Source: Candidatus Tepidifontimicrobium thermophilum | GTDB lineage: Bacteria; Sysuimicrobiota; Sysuimicrobiia; Sysuimicrobiales; Sysuimicrobiaceae | Reading direction: 5' to 3' | DNA length: 64,000 nucleotides | NCBI GenBank assembly: GCA_031296405.1 | Contig: JAVKKH010000001.1 | Location: forward strand, 171,258 to 235,257 | In this document: in pieces, positions 1-8,504 of the stretch | How positions within the stretch are numbered: the stretch's first letter is position 1 | Layout of the letters: every line of letters starts with the position of its first letter | Translations under genes and position numbers: made by a program | The notes under the pieces: generated by a model | Databases searched by the model: none | Told to the model about the DNA's origin: nothing | Seen by the model: the letters and a program-made list of their open reading frames with translations, nothing else

Positions 1-424
1 CGGGATGGGCCCGGACGATGTGCCGGGCCAGCAGCGCCGCCGCTCCGCCCACCGTGGCGAGGTAGACGGCCCGGCAGCGCACGAGCGCCTCCTTCACCTC
101 TTGGGATCGCGTGCCTTTCCCCACCGTCGCTTTGAGGCCCCGCTCGAGGAGCGGAACTGTGAACGGGTCCATGCGGCCGCTGGTGGTCGGCCCGGCAGGC
201 CCCACGGCCCACCCTGCCTTTGCGGGAGCCGGGCCCACGTAGTACAGGACCTGGCCCTCTACGGGAATCGGGAGCGCTTCGCCTCTGAGCAGAGCCTCTG
301 CCATGCGCTGGTGGGCCGCGTCCCGGGCTCCGTACACGACACCGGACAGGTACACCCAATCACCGGCGCGCAGGCGGACTACGTCCTCCTCTCGCAGCGG
401 CGTGCGGAGGTGCCACTCCCTCAC
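1..424 (-). CDS. Class I fumarate hydratase / L-tartrate dehydratase beta subunit, partial at left edge
   Basis: The minus strand is open from a GTG at 424-422 to the window edge (141 codons). The translation matches the C-terminal (beta) domain of two-subunit class I fumarases: an opening HLRTPL stretch, then a DWVYLSGVVYGARDAAH block and a GPTTSGRMDP motif, all typical of the family. The beta subunit partners the Fe-S alpha subunit to hydrate fumarate to malate or dehydrate tartrate. The GTG overlaps the alpha-subunit stop (GTGA), with GGAGGT about nine bases upstream, so the two are translationally coupled. The C-terminal part lies outside the window. Fumarase and tartrate dehydratase cannot be separated from sequence alone. 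Confidence 0.9.
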   Translation of the reverse strand, partial: MREWHLRTPLREEDVVRLRAGDWVYLSGVVYGARDAAHQRMAEALLRGEALPIPVEGQVLYYVGPAPAKAGWAVGPAGPTTSGRMDPFTVPLLERGLKATVGKGTRSQEVKEALVRCRAVYLATVGGAAALLARHIVRAHP

Positions 425-1263
425 AGTACCACCTCCGCCCGGCGGGGCGCGGAGCAGTTCAGGTTCACAGCCACAGGCAGGGCCGCGATGTGGGTCGGGG
501 AGCTCTCCACGTGGACCGCGAGCGCGGTAAAGCGACCTCCCAGGCCCTGGGGCCCCAAGCCGGTAGCGTTGATGGCCTCCAGGAGTTCCCGCTCCAACCG
601 CGCTAGGTGCGGCTTGGGGTTCGGGACCCCAAGGGGCCGCAGCAGGGCCTTCTTGGCCAGCAGGGCGACCCCGTCGAAGGAGCTGCCGAGCCCCACCCCC
701 ACGATCACGGGAGGGCACGCGTTGGGGCCCGCCCGCTGCACCACCTCCACCACGAAGCGCTTCACTTCTGTCTCGCCCGCGGTGGCTGGGAGCATGCGCA
801 GGGCACTGGTCATCTCCGCGCCGAACCCCTTCACCAGCGCGGCGATGCGCACCCGGTCTCCGGGCACGATCTCGTAGTGCACCACCGGAGGGGTGTTGTC
901 TCCGGTGTTCTCCCGGAGCAGGGGGTCCCGGACCACGGACTTGCGCAAGCCGCGGTACGCCTCCCGGACCGCTTCTTCCAGGGCCTCCGCCAGCGACCCG
1001 TCGGTGAGGTGGACGTCCTGGCCGACCTGCACGAAGAAGACGGGGATGCCCGTGTCCTGACAGGTGGCGACTCCTTCCCGCTCCGCCAGCTCCGCGTTTT
1101 CCAGCAGCATGCGCAGCATCCGCCGTCCGAGGGGCGATTCTTCGCGGGCCTCGGCTTCCCGCAGCGCCTCCAGATAGTCCGGGGGCAGTCGGGTGACCGA
1201 GTCCCGCAGGAGGGCCGCCACCGCCTCCCGCACCTCACCCACGGGCAGCCGTCGGGGCGCCAC
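421..1263 (-). CDS. Class I fumarate hydratase / L-tartrate dehydratase alpha subunit
   Basis: This is the Fe-S catalytic alpha subunit of a two-subunit class I hydro-lyase. Family landmarks include the ESPLGRRML segment near the N-terminus, CQDTGIPVFF with the first cluster cysteine, ENTGDNTPP, GFGAEMTSALRMLP, and the GPNACPPVIVGVG segment with another cluster cysteine. The frame stays open to an ATG at 1308, but I prefer the GTG at 1263-1261. It gives about 280 residues, the usual family length, and lies about seven bases downstream of a good minus-strand -10 (TACCTT, 1275-1270), implying a leaderless message. The ATG at 1308 would overlap the divergent regulator's ATG (CCATGG) and leave no promoter. 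Substrate (fumarate or tartrate) is not resolved. Confidence 0.88.
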   Translation of the reverse strand: MAPRRLPVGEVREAVAALLRDSVTRLPPDYLEALREAEAREESPLGRRMLRMLLENAELAEREGVATCQDTGIPVFFVQVGQDVHLTDGSLAEALEEAVREAYRGLRKSVVRDPLLRENTGDNTPPVVHYEIVPGDRVRIAALVKGFGAEMTSALRMLPATAGETEVKRFVVEVVQRAGPNACPPVIVGVGLGSSFDGVALLAKKALLRPLGVPNPKPHLARLERELLEAINATGLGPQGLGGRFTALAVHVESSPTHIAALPVAVNLNCSAPRRAEVVL

Positions 1264-1264
1264 G

Positions 1265-1298
1265 TTGTCAAGGTATTCGGTATACGGTAAACTGTCAA
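1265..1298. promoter_or_regulatory. Divergent overlapping promoters with GTATAC-centred operator
   Basis: Plus strand: TTGTCA (1265-1270), 17-bp spacer, TAAACT (1288-1293), firing toward the GntR gene at 1307. Minus strand: TTGACA (1298-1293), 17-bp spacer, TACCTT (1275-1270), firing toward the fumarase alpha subunit. The promoters lie on top of each other, and the core GTATAC (1280-1285, within CGGTATACGG) sits in both spacers. FadR/FCD-type GntR regulators often bind such GTATAC-centred palindromes. One bound dimer would block both promoters. Binding is inferred. Confidence 0.6.
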
Positions 1299-1306
1299 CT
1301 CGAACC

Positions 1307-2008
1307 ATGGCGACCCCTCTGCCCGCGGTGGAACGGGTACGGCTGGACGAGCAGGTGTACCGCGCCCTACGCCGGGCCATCGTTCGGGGGGAGTTGGTAC
1401 CGGGGCAGCGGCTGGTCCAGGAGGAGCTGGCGGGCCGGCTGGGGACCAGCCGCTTGCCCGTGCGGGACGCCCTGCGTCAGCTGGAGCGGGACGGCCTGGT
1501 GGAAGCGGACGGCCGCGGCACGTACCACGTGGTGCGGTGGGGTCCTGAAGAGGTGGCCCGGCTGTACGAGGTCCGGCTGTTGCTGGAGCCGCCAGCGACC
1601 GCTCGGGCCGCAGGCCGGCTGCGCCCGGACGAACTGTCGGAACTCCGGCACCTCCACGGGGTGCTGGAGGAGGCGGCCCGTACGGGGGACACGGATGCGT
1701 TCGTGGAGTACAACCAGCAGTTCCACTTCTCCATCTACCGCGCGTGCGGCAACCCGCGGCTGGTGCGGGCCATCGAGGCGGTGTGGTCCGGGCTAGCACC
1801 CCTGGCGGCTCTGGCGTTGCCTGAGCAGCTCCCCCGGTTGGTGCGGGACCACGCGGAGATCCTCCGTCACCTGGAAGCGCGGTCCGGGAGGGGCGCGGGC
1901 GCCGCCATGCGCCGACACGTGCGGCAGGCAGGGGAAGTCCTGGTGAGGTCCCTACGGTGCCGCCAAGGCGGGCCGGCAGGAGTCGGCTCGGGGTGGCGCG
2001 TACCGTAG
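1307..2008 (+). CDS. GntR family transcriptional regulator (FadR/FCD subfamily)
   Basis: A 233-residue regulator. The N-terminal winged helix-turn-helix occupies about residues 14-78 (LRRAIVRGELVPGQRL, then LGTSRLPVRDAL and LERDGLVE). The C-terminal all-helical FCD ligand domain spans about 85-215, with the typical FH pair near residue 140. FCD regulators of this type usually sense carboxylates. It is divergent from the fumarase genes and just upstream of the TAXI transporter operon, so a local carboxylate-responsive repressor role is likely. The ATG at 1307 follows its -10 element by only about 13 bases and has no Shine-Dalgarno, so the mRNA is probably leaderless. Confidence 0.88.
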   Translation: MATPLPAVERVRLDEQVYRALRRAIVRGELVPGQRLVQEELAGRLGTSRLPVRDALRQLERDGLVEADGRGTYHVVRWGPEEVARLYEVRLLLEPPATARAAGRLRPDELSELRHLHGVLEEAARTGDTDAFVEYNQQFHFSIYRACGNPRLVRAIEAVWSGLAPLAALALPEQLPRLVRDHAEILRHLEARSGRGAGAAMRRHVRQAGEVLVRSLRCRQGGPAGVGSGWRVP

Positions 2009-2040
2009 GATAGCCGGACAACCGGAAAGGGGGGAGTCGC

Positions 2041-3021
2041 GTGAAGCGGTGGGTCGTTCGCTGTGTGGGGGCTGCGTTGGCCCTGGCCCTCGCGGTCCCC
2101 GTTTGGGCTCAGGCCCGGGCCAACTGGCCGCGGAATATTACCATCGGCTCCGCTTCCATTGGCGGAGTGTACTACGTGGTGGCAGGGGGCTACGCCAAGG
2201 TGATCCAGGAGAAACTGGGGATCCCGGCCTCCAACCGGGTCACCGGTGGGCCCGTGCAGAACATCCAGCTCGTCCAGGCCAAGCAGATCGAGCTAGGACT
2301 CACCACCATGGGGCCCGCGTACGAAGGCTTGCGGGGCATTGGGTGGGCCCAGGGGACGCGCTACGACGCGATCCGGTTCACTTGGCCCATGTACACGTCC
2401 TTCGCGCACTGGGTCACCCGGGCGGATAGCCCCATCCGGTCCGTGGCGGACCTGAACGGCCGTGTGGTGGACTTAGGCCCCCGGGGGGGCTCTGCGGAGT
2501 TCGTGGGGCACAAGGTCTTCTCCCTGTTCGGAATCCGGCCGGCCCGCATCGTGAACCTGTCTTTCGCCGAAGGGGCCAACGCCCTGCGGGACGGGCTGGT
2601 GGACGCGAACTTCGGGGTCATCGGGATCCCCGTGCCCGCATGGCTGGAGTTGTCCATCACACGGCCCGTGCGGTTCTTCGGGTTCACGCCGGAGCAGATC
2701 CAGCGGCTGACCGCAGAGTACCCCTACCTTGCCCCTGCTGCCATCCGGGCCAACGTGTACCGAGGCCAGGACTATGTCATCCGAACTGTCCAGATGTGGA
2801 ACGCGGCCATCGTGCACAAGGACATGCCTGAGGACTTCGTGTACGAGCTGACGAAGGCCATGTTCGACAACCGGGAGCTGCTGGAACAGGTACACCCCAC
2901 GGGGGCGGAGACCCAGCCCGTCAACATCTACTACATCAACGCCCCCCTGCACCCGGGCGCCCTGCGGTACTACCGGGAGCGGGGCGTGCAGCTGCGCCCC
3001 GCGCACCAGCCGCCCCGCTAA
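2041..3021 (+). CDS. TAXI-type TRAP transporter substrate-binding protein
   Basis: A 326-residue exported solute receptor. A Sec signal peptide covers about residues 1-25 (charged MKRWVVR, hydrophobic core, cleavage near VWAQA). The mature protein begins with the TAXI-family ITIGSASIGGVYY segment and contains the usual internal motifs (GPVQNIQLV, DLNGRVVDLGPRGG, and a late DMPEDFVYELTKAMF). TAXI receptors deliver solutes, often dicarboxylates, to a fused TRAP permease, which is the next gene 39 bp downstream. The start is GTG, preceded by a strong purine run (AAAGGGGGGAG). Substrate is unknown; the context suggests a small organic acid. Confidence 0.92.
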   Translation: MKRWVVRCVGAALALALAVPVWAQARANWPRNITIGSASIGGVYYVVAGGYAKVIQEKLGIPASNRVTGGPVQNIQLVQAKQIELGLTTMGPAYEGLRGIGWAQGTRYDAIRFTWPMYTSFAHWVTRADSPIRSVADLNGRVVDLGPRGGSAEFVGHKVFSLFGIRPARIVNLSFAEGANALRDGLVDANFGVIGIPVPAWLELSITRPVRFFGFTPEQIQRLTAEYPYLAPAAIRANVYRGQDYVIRTVQMWNAAIVHKDMPEDFVYELTKAMFDNRELLEQVHPTGAETQPVNIYYINAPLHPGALRYYRERGVQLRPAHQPPR

Positions 3022-3060
3022 GGCCGACGGAAGGTCAACTTCTCGCCGGGGGAGACGGGG

Positions 3061-5163
3061 ATGGAGGCGCGCGGGGAGCCTGGAGCAGGGACCCTAACCG
3101 TCACCGAGGAGCAGCTGGGATCCACCGAGGAGCTCCGGGGAAGGCAGCTGTCGGGTCGGTGGTGGTTGCTGGCCCGCGTGGTGGGGGTGGCCATGGCCCT
3201 TTACCACGTGGCGGTGCTGGGCTTCTACTCCACCGACCCTCAGAAGATGTACGCCTTCCACCTGATGTTCGCGTCCCTGTTGGTGTTCCTGCTCCTGCCC
3301 GCCCGCAAGGGACAGGGGTCGGCGCCCCCCACCGCCTGGGACCTCCTCCTCGCCCTGGCCAGCGTGGGGGTGGTGGTCTACCAGCTGCTGTTCTTCTCGG
3401 AGCTGACGAACCGGGCAGGTGTGCTGCCCACCCTTGCGGACGTGGGAGTGGGCGTGTTGCTGTTGGTCGTCGTGGTGGAGATGGTTCGCCGGACCTCGGG
3501 CTGGGCCATGCCTATCCTGGGCGGGCTGTTCGTGCTGTACGCGTTCCTTGGCCCCTACCTGCCGAGCCTGTTCCGACACAATGGCTTCCCCTTCAGCACC
3601 ACCATCTCGTTCCTGTTTAGCGACAACGGGATCTACAGCGCGCCCATCGCGGCCTCCGCACGGTACGTGTACCTGTTCATCCTGTTCGGGGCGTTCCTGG
3701 AGGCGTCGGGGATCGGGAAGTTCATCGTCAACCTGGGCCTGAGCCTGGCGGGCCACCGGCGGGGTGGCCCCGCCAAGGTATCCATCCTGACCAGCGCGCT
3801 GTTCGGCACCGCCTCGGGGTCCTCCGCGGCCAACGTGATGGTGGACGGCGTGATCAACGTGCCGTTGATGAAGTCCACGGGGTTCCGCCCTTCGGTGGCG
3901 GGGGCCATCGAGGCGATGAACTCCACGGGCGGGCAGCTGGTCCCTCCCGTGATGGGGGCGGCGGCGTTCCTCATGGCAGACATCCTCGGGGTCCCCTACT
4001 CCCGAGTGGCCCTGTCGGCCCTGATCCCCGCGCTGCTGTACTACGTGGCGGCCTACTGGATGATCGACTTCTACTCGGCCCGCAACGGGCTGCGGGGGTT
4101 GCCGCGGGACCGGCTGCCGAAGCTGGGCGCGGTGCTGGTCCAGCAGGGGTTCCTCCTGGGGCCACTCGCCCTCATCCTCGTCCTCATCATGGGGTTCGAC
4201 CAGTCGCCCTTCCGGGCGGCCCTGTGGGGACTGGCCGCCACCGTGGTGGCCTCGTGGGCCGGACGCGGCGAGCGGGTGGCGCATCCGTGGGTGCTGCTGG
4301 CGGCGGTGGCGTACGGGGTAGCGAGCCGACTGGGCGCACCGTCCTTGTGGAGCTTTCTGGTCGGCTGCGCTGCCGTGGCCGGGGTGTACGCGTGGCGCCC
4401 GGAGGCCCGGGACGGCATCCGCCGCTTGGTGGACGCGCTGTATGACGGGTCCTGGAGGTCGGTGGAGATCGCGGCCACCACCGCGGCGGCGGGCATGGTG
4501 GTGGGGATCCTGTCCCTTACGGGCCTGGGGGGTAAGCTGTCGCTGGCGCTGCTCACCCTCGCGGGCGGCAACGTCCTCCTCATGCTTGGGGTGGCCATGT
4601 TGGTGGCGCTGCTTCTGGGGATGGGGCTTCCCACCACGGCCGCCTACGCCATCATGGCCAGCACGCTCGCCCCGGCCCTGGTGCAGGCCGGGATTCCTCC
4701 CATGGCCGCGCACCTGTTCCTCTTCTACTTCGCGTGCCTGTCGGCGCTGACCCCGCCGGTGGCCCTGGCCAGCTTCGCGGCCGCCAGCCTTGCCCGGGCG
4801 CCCATGTGGGAGACGGGCTGGCAGTCGGTGCGCTTCGCACTGGCGGGCTTCATCGTGCCGTACATGTTCGTGTTCGGGCCCGCGCTGCTCATGCAGGGCC
4901 ACTGGTACGAGGTGCTGTGGGCGGTCGTCACGGGAACGATCGGGACCCTGTGCCTGGGTGGTGCGGTGGTGGGCTACCTGCTCAGGCCGGCTGACCGGTT
5001 GGAACGCTTGCTTTTGTTCGGCGCCGCCCTGTTGCTCATCAAGCCCGGCCTCCTCACGGACACCGCGGGCTTTGGACTGCTGGCGGCGGTGGTGGCGCTG
5101 CAGCGCCTCCGGACCCCCGTGACGGTCCCCCAACCCGGGGGCGTAAGCACGGAACGCGTATGA
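3061..5163 (+). CDS. TRAP transporter fused permease (DctQM-type, TAXI-associated)
   Basis: A 700-residue polytopic membrane protein. After a hydrophilic N-terminus of about 35 residues come roughly four helices of a DctQ-like small-permease region, then the DctM-like large permease from about residue 190. That part carries the family's TASGSSAANVMVDG, GAIEAMNSTGGQLVPPVMGAAAF and GLPTTAAYAIMA motifs. It couples import of the receptor-bound solute to an ion gradient in the cytoplasmic membrane. It follows the TAXI receptor, and its stop overlaps the start of the next enzyme gene (ATGA at 5160), indicating one operon. The fused arrangement and length are typical of TAXI systems. Confidence 0.93.
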   Translation: MEARGEPGAGTLTVTEEQLGSTEELRGRQLSGRWWLLARVVGVAMALYHVAVLGFYSTDPQKMYAFHLMFASLLVFLLLPARKGQGSAPPTAWDLLLALASVGVVVYQLLFFSELTNRAGVLPTLADVGVGVLLLVVVVEMVRRTSGWAMPILGGLFVLYAFLGPYLPSLFRHNGFPFSTTISFLFSDNGIYSAPIAASARYVYLFILFGAFLEASGIGKFIVNLGLSLAGHRRGGPAKVSILTSALFGTASGSSAANVMVDGVINVPLMKSTGFRPSVAGAIEAMNSTGGQLVPPVMGAAAFLMADILGVPYSRVALSALIPALLYYVAAYWMIDFYSARNGLRGLPRDRLPKLGAVLVQQGFLLGPLALILVLIMGFDQSPFRAALWGLAATVVASWAGRGERVAHPWVLLAAVAYGVASRLGAPSLWSFLVGCAAVAGVYAWRPEARDGIRRLVDALYDGSWRSVEIAATTAAAGMVVGILSLTGLGGKLSLALLTLAGGNVLLMLGVAMLVALLLGMGLPTTAAYAIMASTLAPALVQAGIPPMAAHLFLFYFACLSALTPPVALASFAAASLARAPMWETGWQSVRFALAGFIVPYMFVFGPALLMQGHWYEVLWAVVTGTIGTLCLGGAVVGYLLRPADRLERLLLFGAALLLIKPGLLTDTAGFGLLAAVVALQRLRTPVTVPQPGGVSTERV

Positions 5164-6011
5164 GTCCCAGCCAGAGGCGGGACTGGCTGCGGCGGCGCCT
5201 GCAGGACGGCCCTGTCCTCGTGGCGCCGGGGGTCTTCGACGCGCTCTCTGCTCGCCTGGTGGAGGTCTGCGGGTTCGAAGCGGTCTATGCCAGCGGAGGT
5301 GCCATCGCCCGGACCCTCGGTTTCCCAGACCTGGGGCTGGTGAGCCTCTGCGAGGTGGCGGAGGTGCTGCGCCGCGTCTGCCGCGCGACCCGCCTCCCCG
5401 TGGTGGCTGACGCGGACACCGGCTACGGCGGGCTGCTCAACGTCCACCGGACGGTGCGGGAGTGGGAGGAAGCGGGCGCGGCGGCGCTGCACCTGGAAGA
5501 CCAGACGCTTCCCAAGCGCTGCGGCCAGTACGAGGGGATCCGTCTGGTGTCGCCCGAGGAGATGGCCGCGCGGGTGCGCGCCGCCGTGGAGGCCCGTCGG
5601 GACGGTCTTGTGGTCATCGCCCGTACCGACGCCCGGGCCGTGGAGGGCCTGGAGGCGGCAGTCGGCCGCGCGAACGTCTACGCCGAGGCGGGGGCGGAAG
5701 CCCTATTCGTCCAGGGCCTGCGCAGCCTGGAGGAGGTGGCGGAGGTGGCCCACCGCCTGCGCAGGCCCCTGGCGGTCAACGTGCCGTCGGGAGCACGGTG
5801 GCGGCCGGACGAGCTCCAGGAAGCTGGGTGCCGCCTGGCCATCTACGCGGGCGAGCTGCAGCGCGCTGCCCTGGCAGCCGTGCGGAAGGTCGCGGAGCGG
5901 CTGCGGACGCAAGGGTTCGTGGACGCCGCGGATCTGGTGCCCGAGGACGAGCGGGACAGCTTGGTGGACACGCACCTTTGGCGGGCCCTGGCAGACCGGT
6001 ACGGAGGCTGA
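5160..6011 (+). CDS. Isocitrate lyase / PEP mutase superfamily carbon-carbon lyase
   Basis: A 283-residue TIM-barrel enzyme. The metal-binding DADTGYG motif is at residues 84-90 and the catalytic-loop motif, here PKRCGQ, at about 118-123. Methylisocitrate lyases usually have KRCGH, so the final His-to-Gln change points to another branch: oxaloacetate decarboxylase-, dimethylmalate lyase- or carboxyphosphonoenolpyruvate mutase-like. Chemistry is cleavage or decarboxylation of a 2- or 3-carboxylate next to a keto group. It overlaps the TRAP permease stop by 4 bp, so it probably processes the imported acid. Exact substrate is not assignable. Confidence 0.85.
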   Translation: MSPSQRRDWLRRRLQDGPVLVAPGVFDALSARLVEVCGFEAVYASGGAIARTLGFPDLGLVSLCEVAEVLRRVCRATRLPVVADADTGYGGLLNVHRTVREWEEAGAAALHLEDQTLPKRCGQYEGIRLVSPEEMAARVRAAVEARRDGLVVIARTDARAVEGLEAAVGRANVYAEAGAEALFVQGLRSLEEVAEVAHRLRRPLAVNVPSGARWRPDELQEAGCRLAIYAGELQRAALAAVRKVAERLRTQGFVDAADLVPEDERDSLVDTHLWRALADRYGG

Positions 6012-6053
6012 GCCTGTAGGCCGTGGAGGAGGGTTTCTGGGGCATCCGGCTAA

Positions 6054-7046
6054 CTACCTGCCGATCCCCGCAGACGCCAGGGCTGCTGCCAGCTCCAGAG
6101 CCTGCCGCATCGGCCGTGGGTCCGCCAAGCCGGTACCCACGAGGTCGAAGGCGGTGCCGTGGGACGGTGTGGTCATGACGAACGGGTAGCCGACGCCCAC
6201 GGACACGCCGCGATCGAAACCCAGCAGCTTCGTGGCGATCTGCGCCTGGTCGTGGTACAGGGCCACCACCGCGTCCAGGGCACCCGACCGTGCGATACGG
6301 AAGATGTGGTCGGCGGGGTACGGACCGGAGACCGCCAGCCCCTCTTCCTGAGCTTTTCGGATGGCGGGGAGGAGGAGCCGCACCTCTTCGTCGCCCAGGG
6401 TCCCGCCCTCGCCCGCGTGAGGGTTGAGGGCAGCCACTCCCACCCGCGGCTGCTGGTTCCCTCCTTTCCGGGCCATACGGTGAGCAACCTGGATCGCCCG
6501 CAGCACCCGCTGTTCGTCCAGCAGAGAGGGGACTTCCCGGAGCGGCACGTGGGAAGTGGCGCGCGCCACCCACAGCAGACCCGAACCCGCGGGGTGAGGG
6601 ATCACGTTCGCCTCGTCGTGTTCCGCCACGCCGGCCAGGCGTGCCACGAGCTCGTACTCGTCCCTCACCCCAAAGCCCGCTAGGCGCAGGGCTTGCTTGT
6701 TGAGGGGTGCGAACACCACGGCGTCCGCGAGGCCCGAAAGCGCCAGCTGCACCGCAGCCCGTAGCCAGGCGGCAGCTGTTCTCCCGGCCTCCGCGGACGC
6801 CCGACCCACTGCCCACCCCGCGACGGGTGGGTCCACCTGGAGGAACGGGACCGCACCCGGACGCCGAGCGGGACCGTCGGCTGGCGCCAGGGAGAGGTCG
6901 GTGCCGGCCACTTGGCAGGCCCGTGCCCAGACGTCCCGGTGCCCGATCACCACGTGCGGGCAGTCCAGGGGCTGCCCCAGTGCCTTTACCAGTACCTCGG
7001 GCCCGATCCCCGACGGGTCTCCCATAGCGATAGCAAGTCTTGCCAA
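6054..7046 (-). CDS. PdxA-family 4-phosphoerythronate/hydroxythreonine-phosphate dehydrogenase-like protein
   Basis: About 330 residues. Starts with the PdxA signature AIAMGDPSGIGPE and contains the metal-site segments NPHAGEGG and LYHDQAQI plus a terminal TTPSHGTAFDLVG. Classical PdxA oxidises 4-phosphohydroxy-L-threonine in vitamin B6 synthesis. Catabolic paralogues (PdxA2/DenD types) oxidise phosphorylated sugar acids and sit in carboxylate gene clusters like this one, so a catabolic role is at least as likely. The start is a TTG at 7046 directly after GGAGGTGGGAGG; the ORF continues upstream but with non-family sequence. It is divergent from the PrpD-like gene across a 78-bp spacer with a palindromic operator. 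Confidence 0.85.
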   Translation of the reverse strand: MARLAIAMGDPSGIGPEVLVKALGQPLDCPHVVIGHRDVWARACQVAGTDLSLAPADGPARRPGAVPFLQVDPPVAGWAVGRASAEAGRTAAAWLRAAVQLALSGLADAVVFAPLNKQALRLAGFGVRDEYELVARLAGVAEHDEANVIPHPAGSGLLWVARATSHVPLREVPSLLDEQRVLRAIQVAHRMARKGGNQQPRVGVAALNPHAGEGGTLGDEEVRLLLPAIRKAQEEGLAVSGPYPADHIFRIARSGALDAVVALYHDQAQIATKLLGFDRGVSVGVGYPFVMTTPSHGTAFDLVGTGLADPRPMRQALELAAALASAGIGR

Positions 7047-7084
7047 CCTCCCACCTCCGGCCGGCAGGAGTCCGGACAGGTATG

Positions 7085-7094
7085 CTGTATACAG
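7085..7094. promoter_or_regulatory. Palindromic operator CTGTATACAG
   Basis: A perfect 10-bp palindrome, CTGTATACAG, in the 78-bp divergent spacer between the PdxA-like and PrpD-like genes. It shares the GTATAC core with the operator at 1280-1285. A GntR/FCD regulator is encoded in the downstream operon (9556), so autoregulation through this site is plausible. No convincing -35 is visible beside it. Confidence 0.5.
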
Positions 7095-7124
7095 TACACC
7101 AGATCCAGGTCTTGGAGGCACGTC

Positions 7125-8504
7125 GTGGGGCTGACCGCTGAGATCGCGCGCTTCGTGCTGGAGAACCCTCCGATTCCCGATTCGGTGCTGGAAAGGGCCA
7201 CCCGCCACCTGGTGGACGGGGTGGCGGTCATGCTGGCGGGCGCGGCCGCAGAGTCCGGCCGGATCTCCCGCGAGCACCTGCGAGAGCTAGGCGGCAAGCC
7301 TCAGGCCGTCGTGGTGGGCTCGAGGCTGCGGGCACCCTTGCAACTGGCCGCGTGGGCTAACGGTACCGCGGCCCACGCCCTGGACTACGACGACACCCAG
7401 CTGGCCACCGACCCGCGGAGCGTCTACGGCCTCCTCACCCACCCCACCGCACCGGTCCTGCCGGCCGCCCTCGCCGCGGCGGAGTATGTGGGAGCTTCGG
7501 GGGCGGAGTTCCTGGACGCGTACGTGGTGGGCGTGGAGGTGGCCTGCAGGACCGCGGACGCGGTGGACCCGCGGCACTACCGCGACGGGTTCCACTCCAC
7601 GGGTACCCTGGGCACCTTCGGGGCCTGCGCGGCCGCGGCGCGGCTTGTCCGGTGCGACCTGGACCAGACCCTTCGGGCGTTCGGTCTGGCCGCCAGCATG
7701 GCTGCAGGCCTCCGGGAGAACTTTGGCACCATGACCAAACCCTTCCACGCGGGCCGCGCGGCGGAGAACGGGGTGCTGGCGGTGCTGCTAGCCCGGCGCG
7801 GCTGGACCGCGGCCACCAACATCCTGGAGGCCAAGCGCGGCTTCTACAGCGCCGCCGCGGGCGGCTACGACGCCTCGAAGATCGAGGGGAGGCTGGGGAA
7901 CCCCTACTTCTTCGAAAGTCCCGGGATCTCCATCAAGCCGTACCCGTCCGGGTCGCTGTCCCACCCGGCGCAGGACGTCCTGCTGGAGCTGGTCCGGGAG
8001 CACGAGGTGCGGCCCGAGGACGTGGAGCGCATTGAGGTCGGGGTGAATTCCCACGTGCCCAACGCCCTCATCCACACGAGGCCGCAGACGGCCCTGGAGG
8101 CCAAGTTCAGCCTGCAGTTCCAGATGGCCGTGGGGGTGGTGGACCGGCGGGCCGGACTGGCGCAGTTCACGGACGACCGGGTCCGGGACCCGCAGGTGCG
8201 GGCGCTCATGGAACGGGTGCACGTGTACGTGGACCCTGAGATCGAGGCCCTGGGGTACAACGAGATGCGCATGAAGGTGGCGATCCACCTCCGTGACGGC
8301 CGCGTTCTCTCAGGTCGGGCGGACATGGCCCGCGGACACCCGCGCAAACCCCTGTCCCGCCAGGAGGTGTCGGAAAAGTTCCTGGAGTGCGCGGCTCTGG
8401 TCATGCCGCCGGAGCGGGCGCGCCGGCTGCTGGACGCCCTGTGGAACGTCCGGGGACACTCCGTGGCAGACCTGGTGCCCCTGCTGGAGGGTGAGGCCCC
8501 GTGA
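7125..8504 (+). CDS. MmgE/PrpD family protein (2-methylcitrate dehydratase / cis-aconitate decarboxylase-like)
   Basis: 459 residues, matching the MmgE/PrpD fold across its length. Recognisable blocks are HALDYDDTQ near residue 85, an AYVVGVEVACR helix, GFHSTGTLGTFGA, KPFHAGRAAENG and SIKPYPSG. Family members dehydrate 2-methylcitrate, decarboxylate cis-aconitate, or isomerise related tricarboxylates. The GTG start at 7125 is preceded by GGAGG at eight-base spacing; the ORF extends upstream without family similarity. It overlaps the following dehydrogenase by 4 bp. Which carboxylate is used here is unknown. Confidence 0.85.
   Translation: MGLTAEIARFVLENPPIPDSVLERATRHLVDGVAVMLAGAAAESGRISREHLRELGGKPQAVVVGSRLRAPLQLAAWANGTAAHALDYDDTQLATDPRSVYGLLTHPTAPVLPAALAAAEYVGASGAEFLDAYVVGVEVACRTADAVDPRHYRDGFHSTGTLGTFGACAAAARLVRCDLDQTLRAFGLAASMAAGLRENFGTMTKPFHAGRAAENGVLAVLLARRGWTAATNILEAKRGFYSAAAGGYDASKIEGRLGNPYFFESPGISIKPYPSGSLSHPAQDVLLELVREHEVRPEDVERIEVGVNSHVPNALIHTRPQTALEAKFSLQFQMAVGVVDRRAGLAQFTDDRVRDPQVRALMERVHVYVDPEIEALGYNEMRMKVAIHLRDGRVLSGRADMARGHPRKPLSRQEVSEKFLECAALVMPPERARRLLDALWNVRGHSVADLVPLLEGEAP

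Noticed and set aside
1306-1309. Overlapping ATG starts (CCATGG) for the fumarase alpha subunit and the GntR gene.
   Set aside because: This would leave the alpha gene without a promoter; GTG 1263 fits family length and the minus-strand promoter.
3094-5133. Long open frame opposite the TRAP permease gene, and similar ones opposite gltB, mfd and amtB.
   Set aside because: Shadow frames from high-GC third positions; low-complexity His/Arg/Pro composition and no domain.
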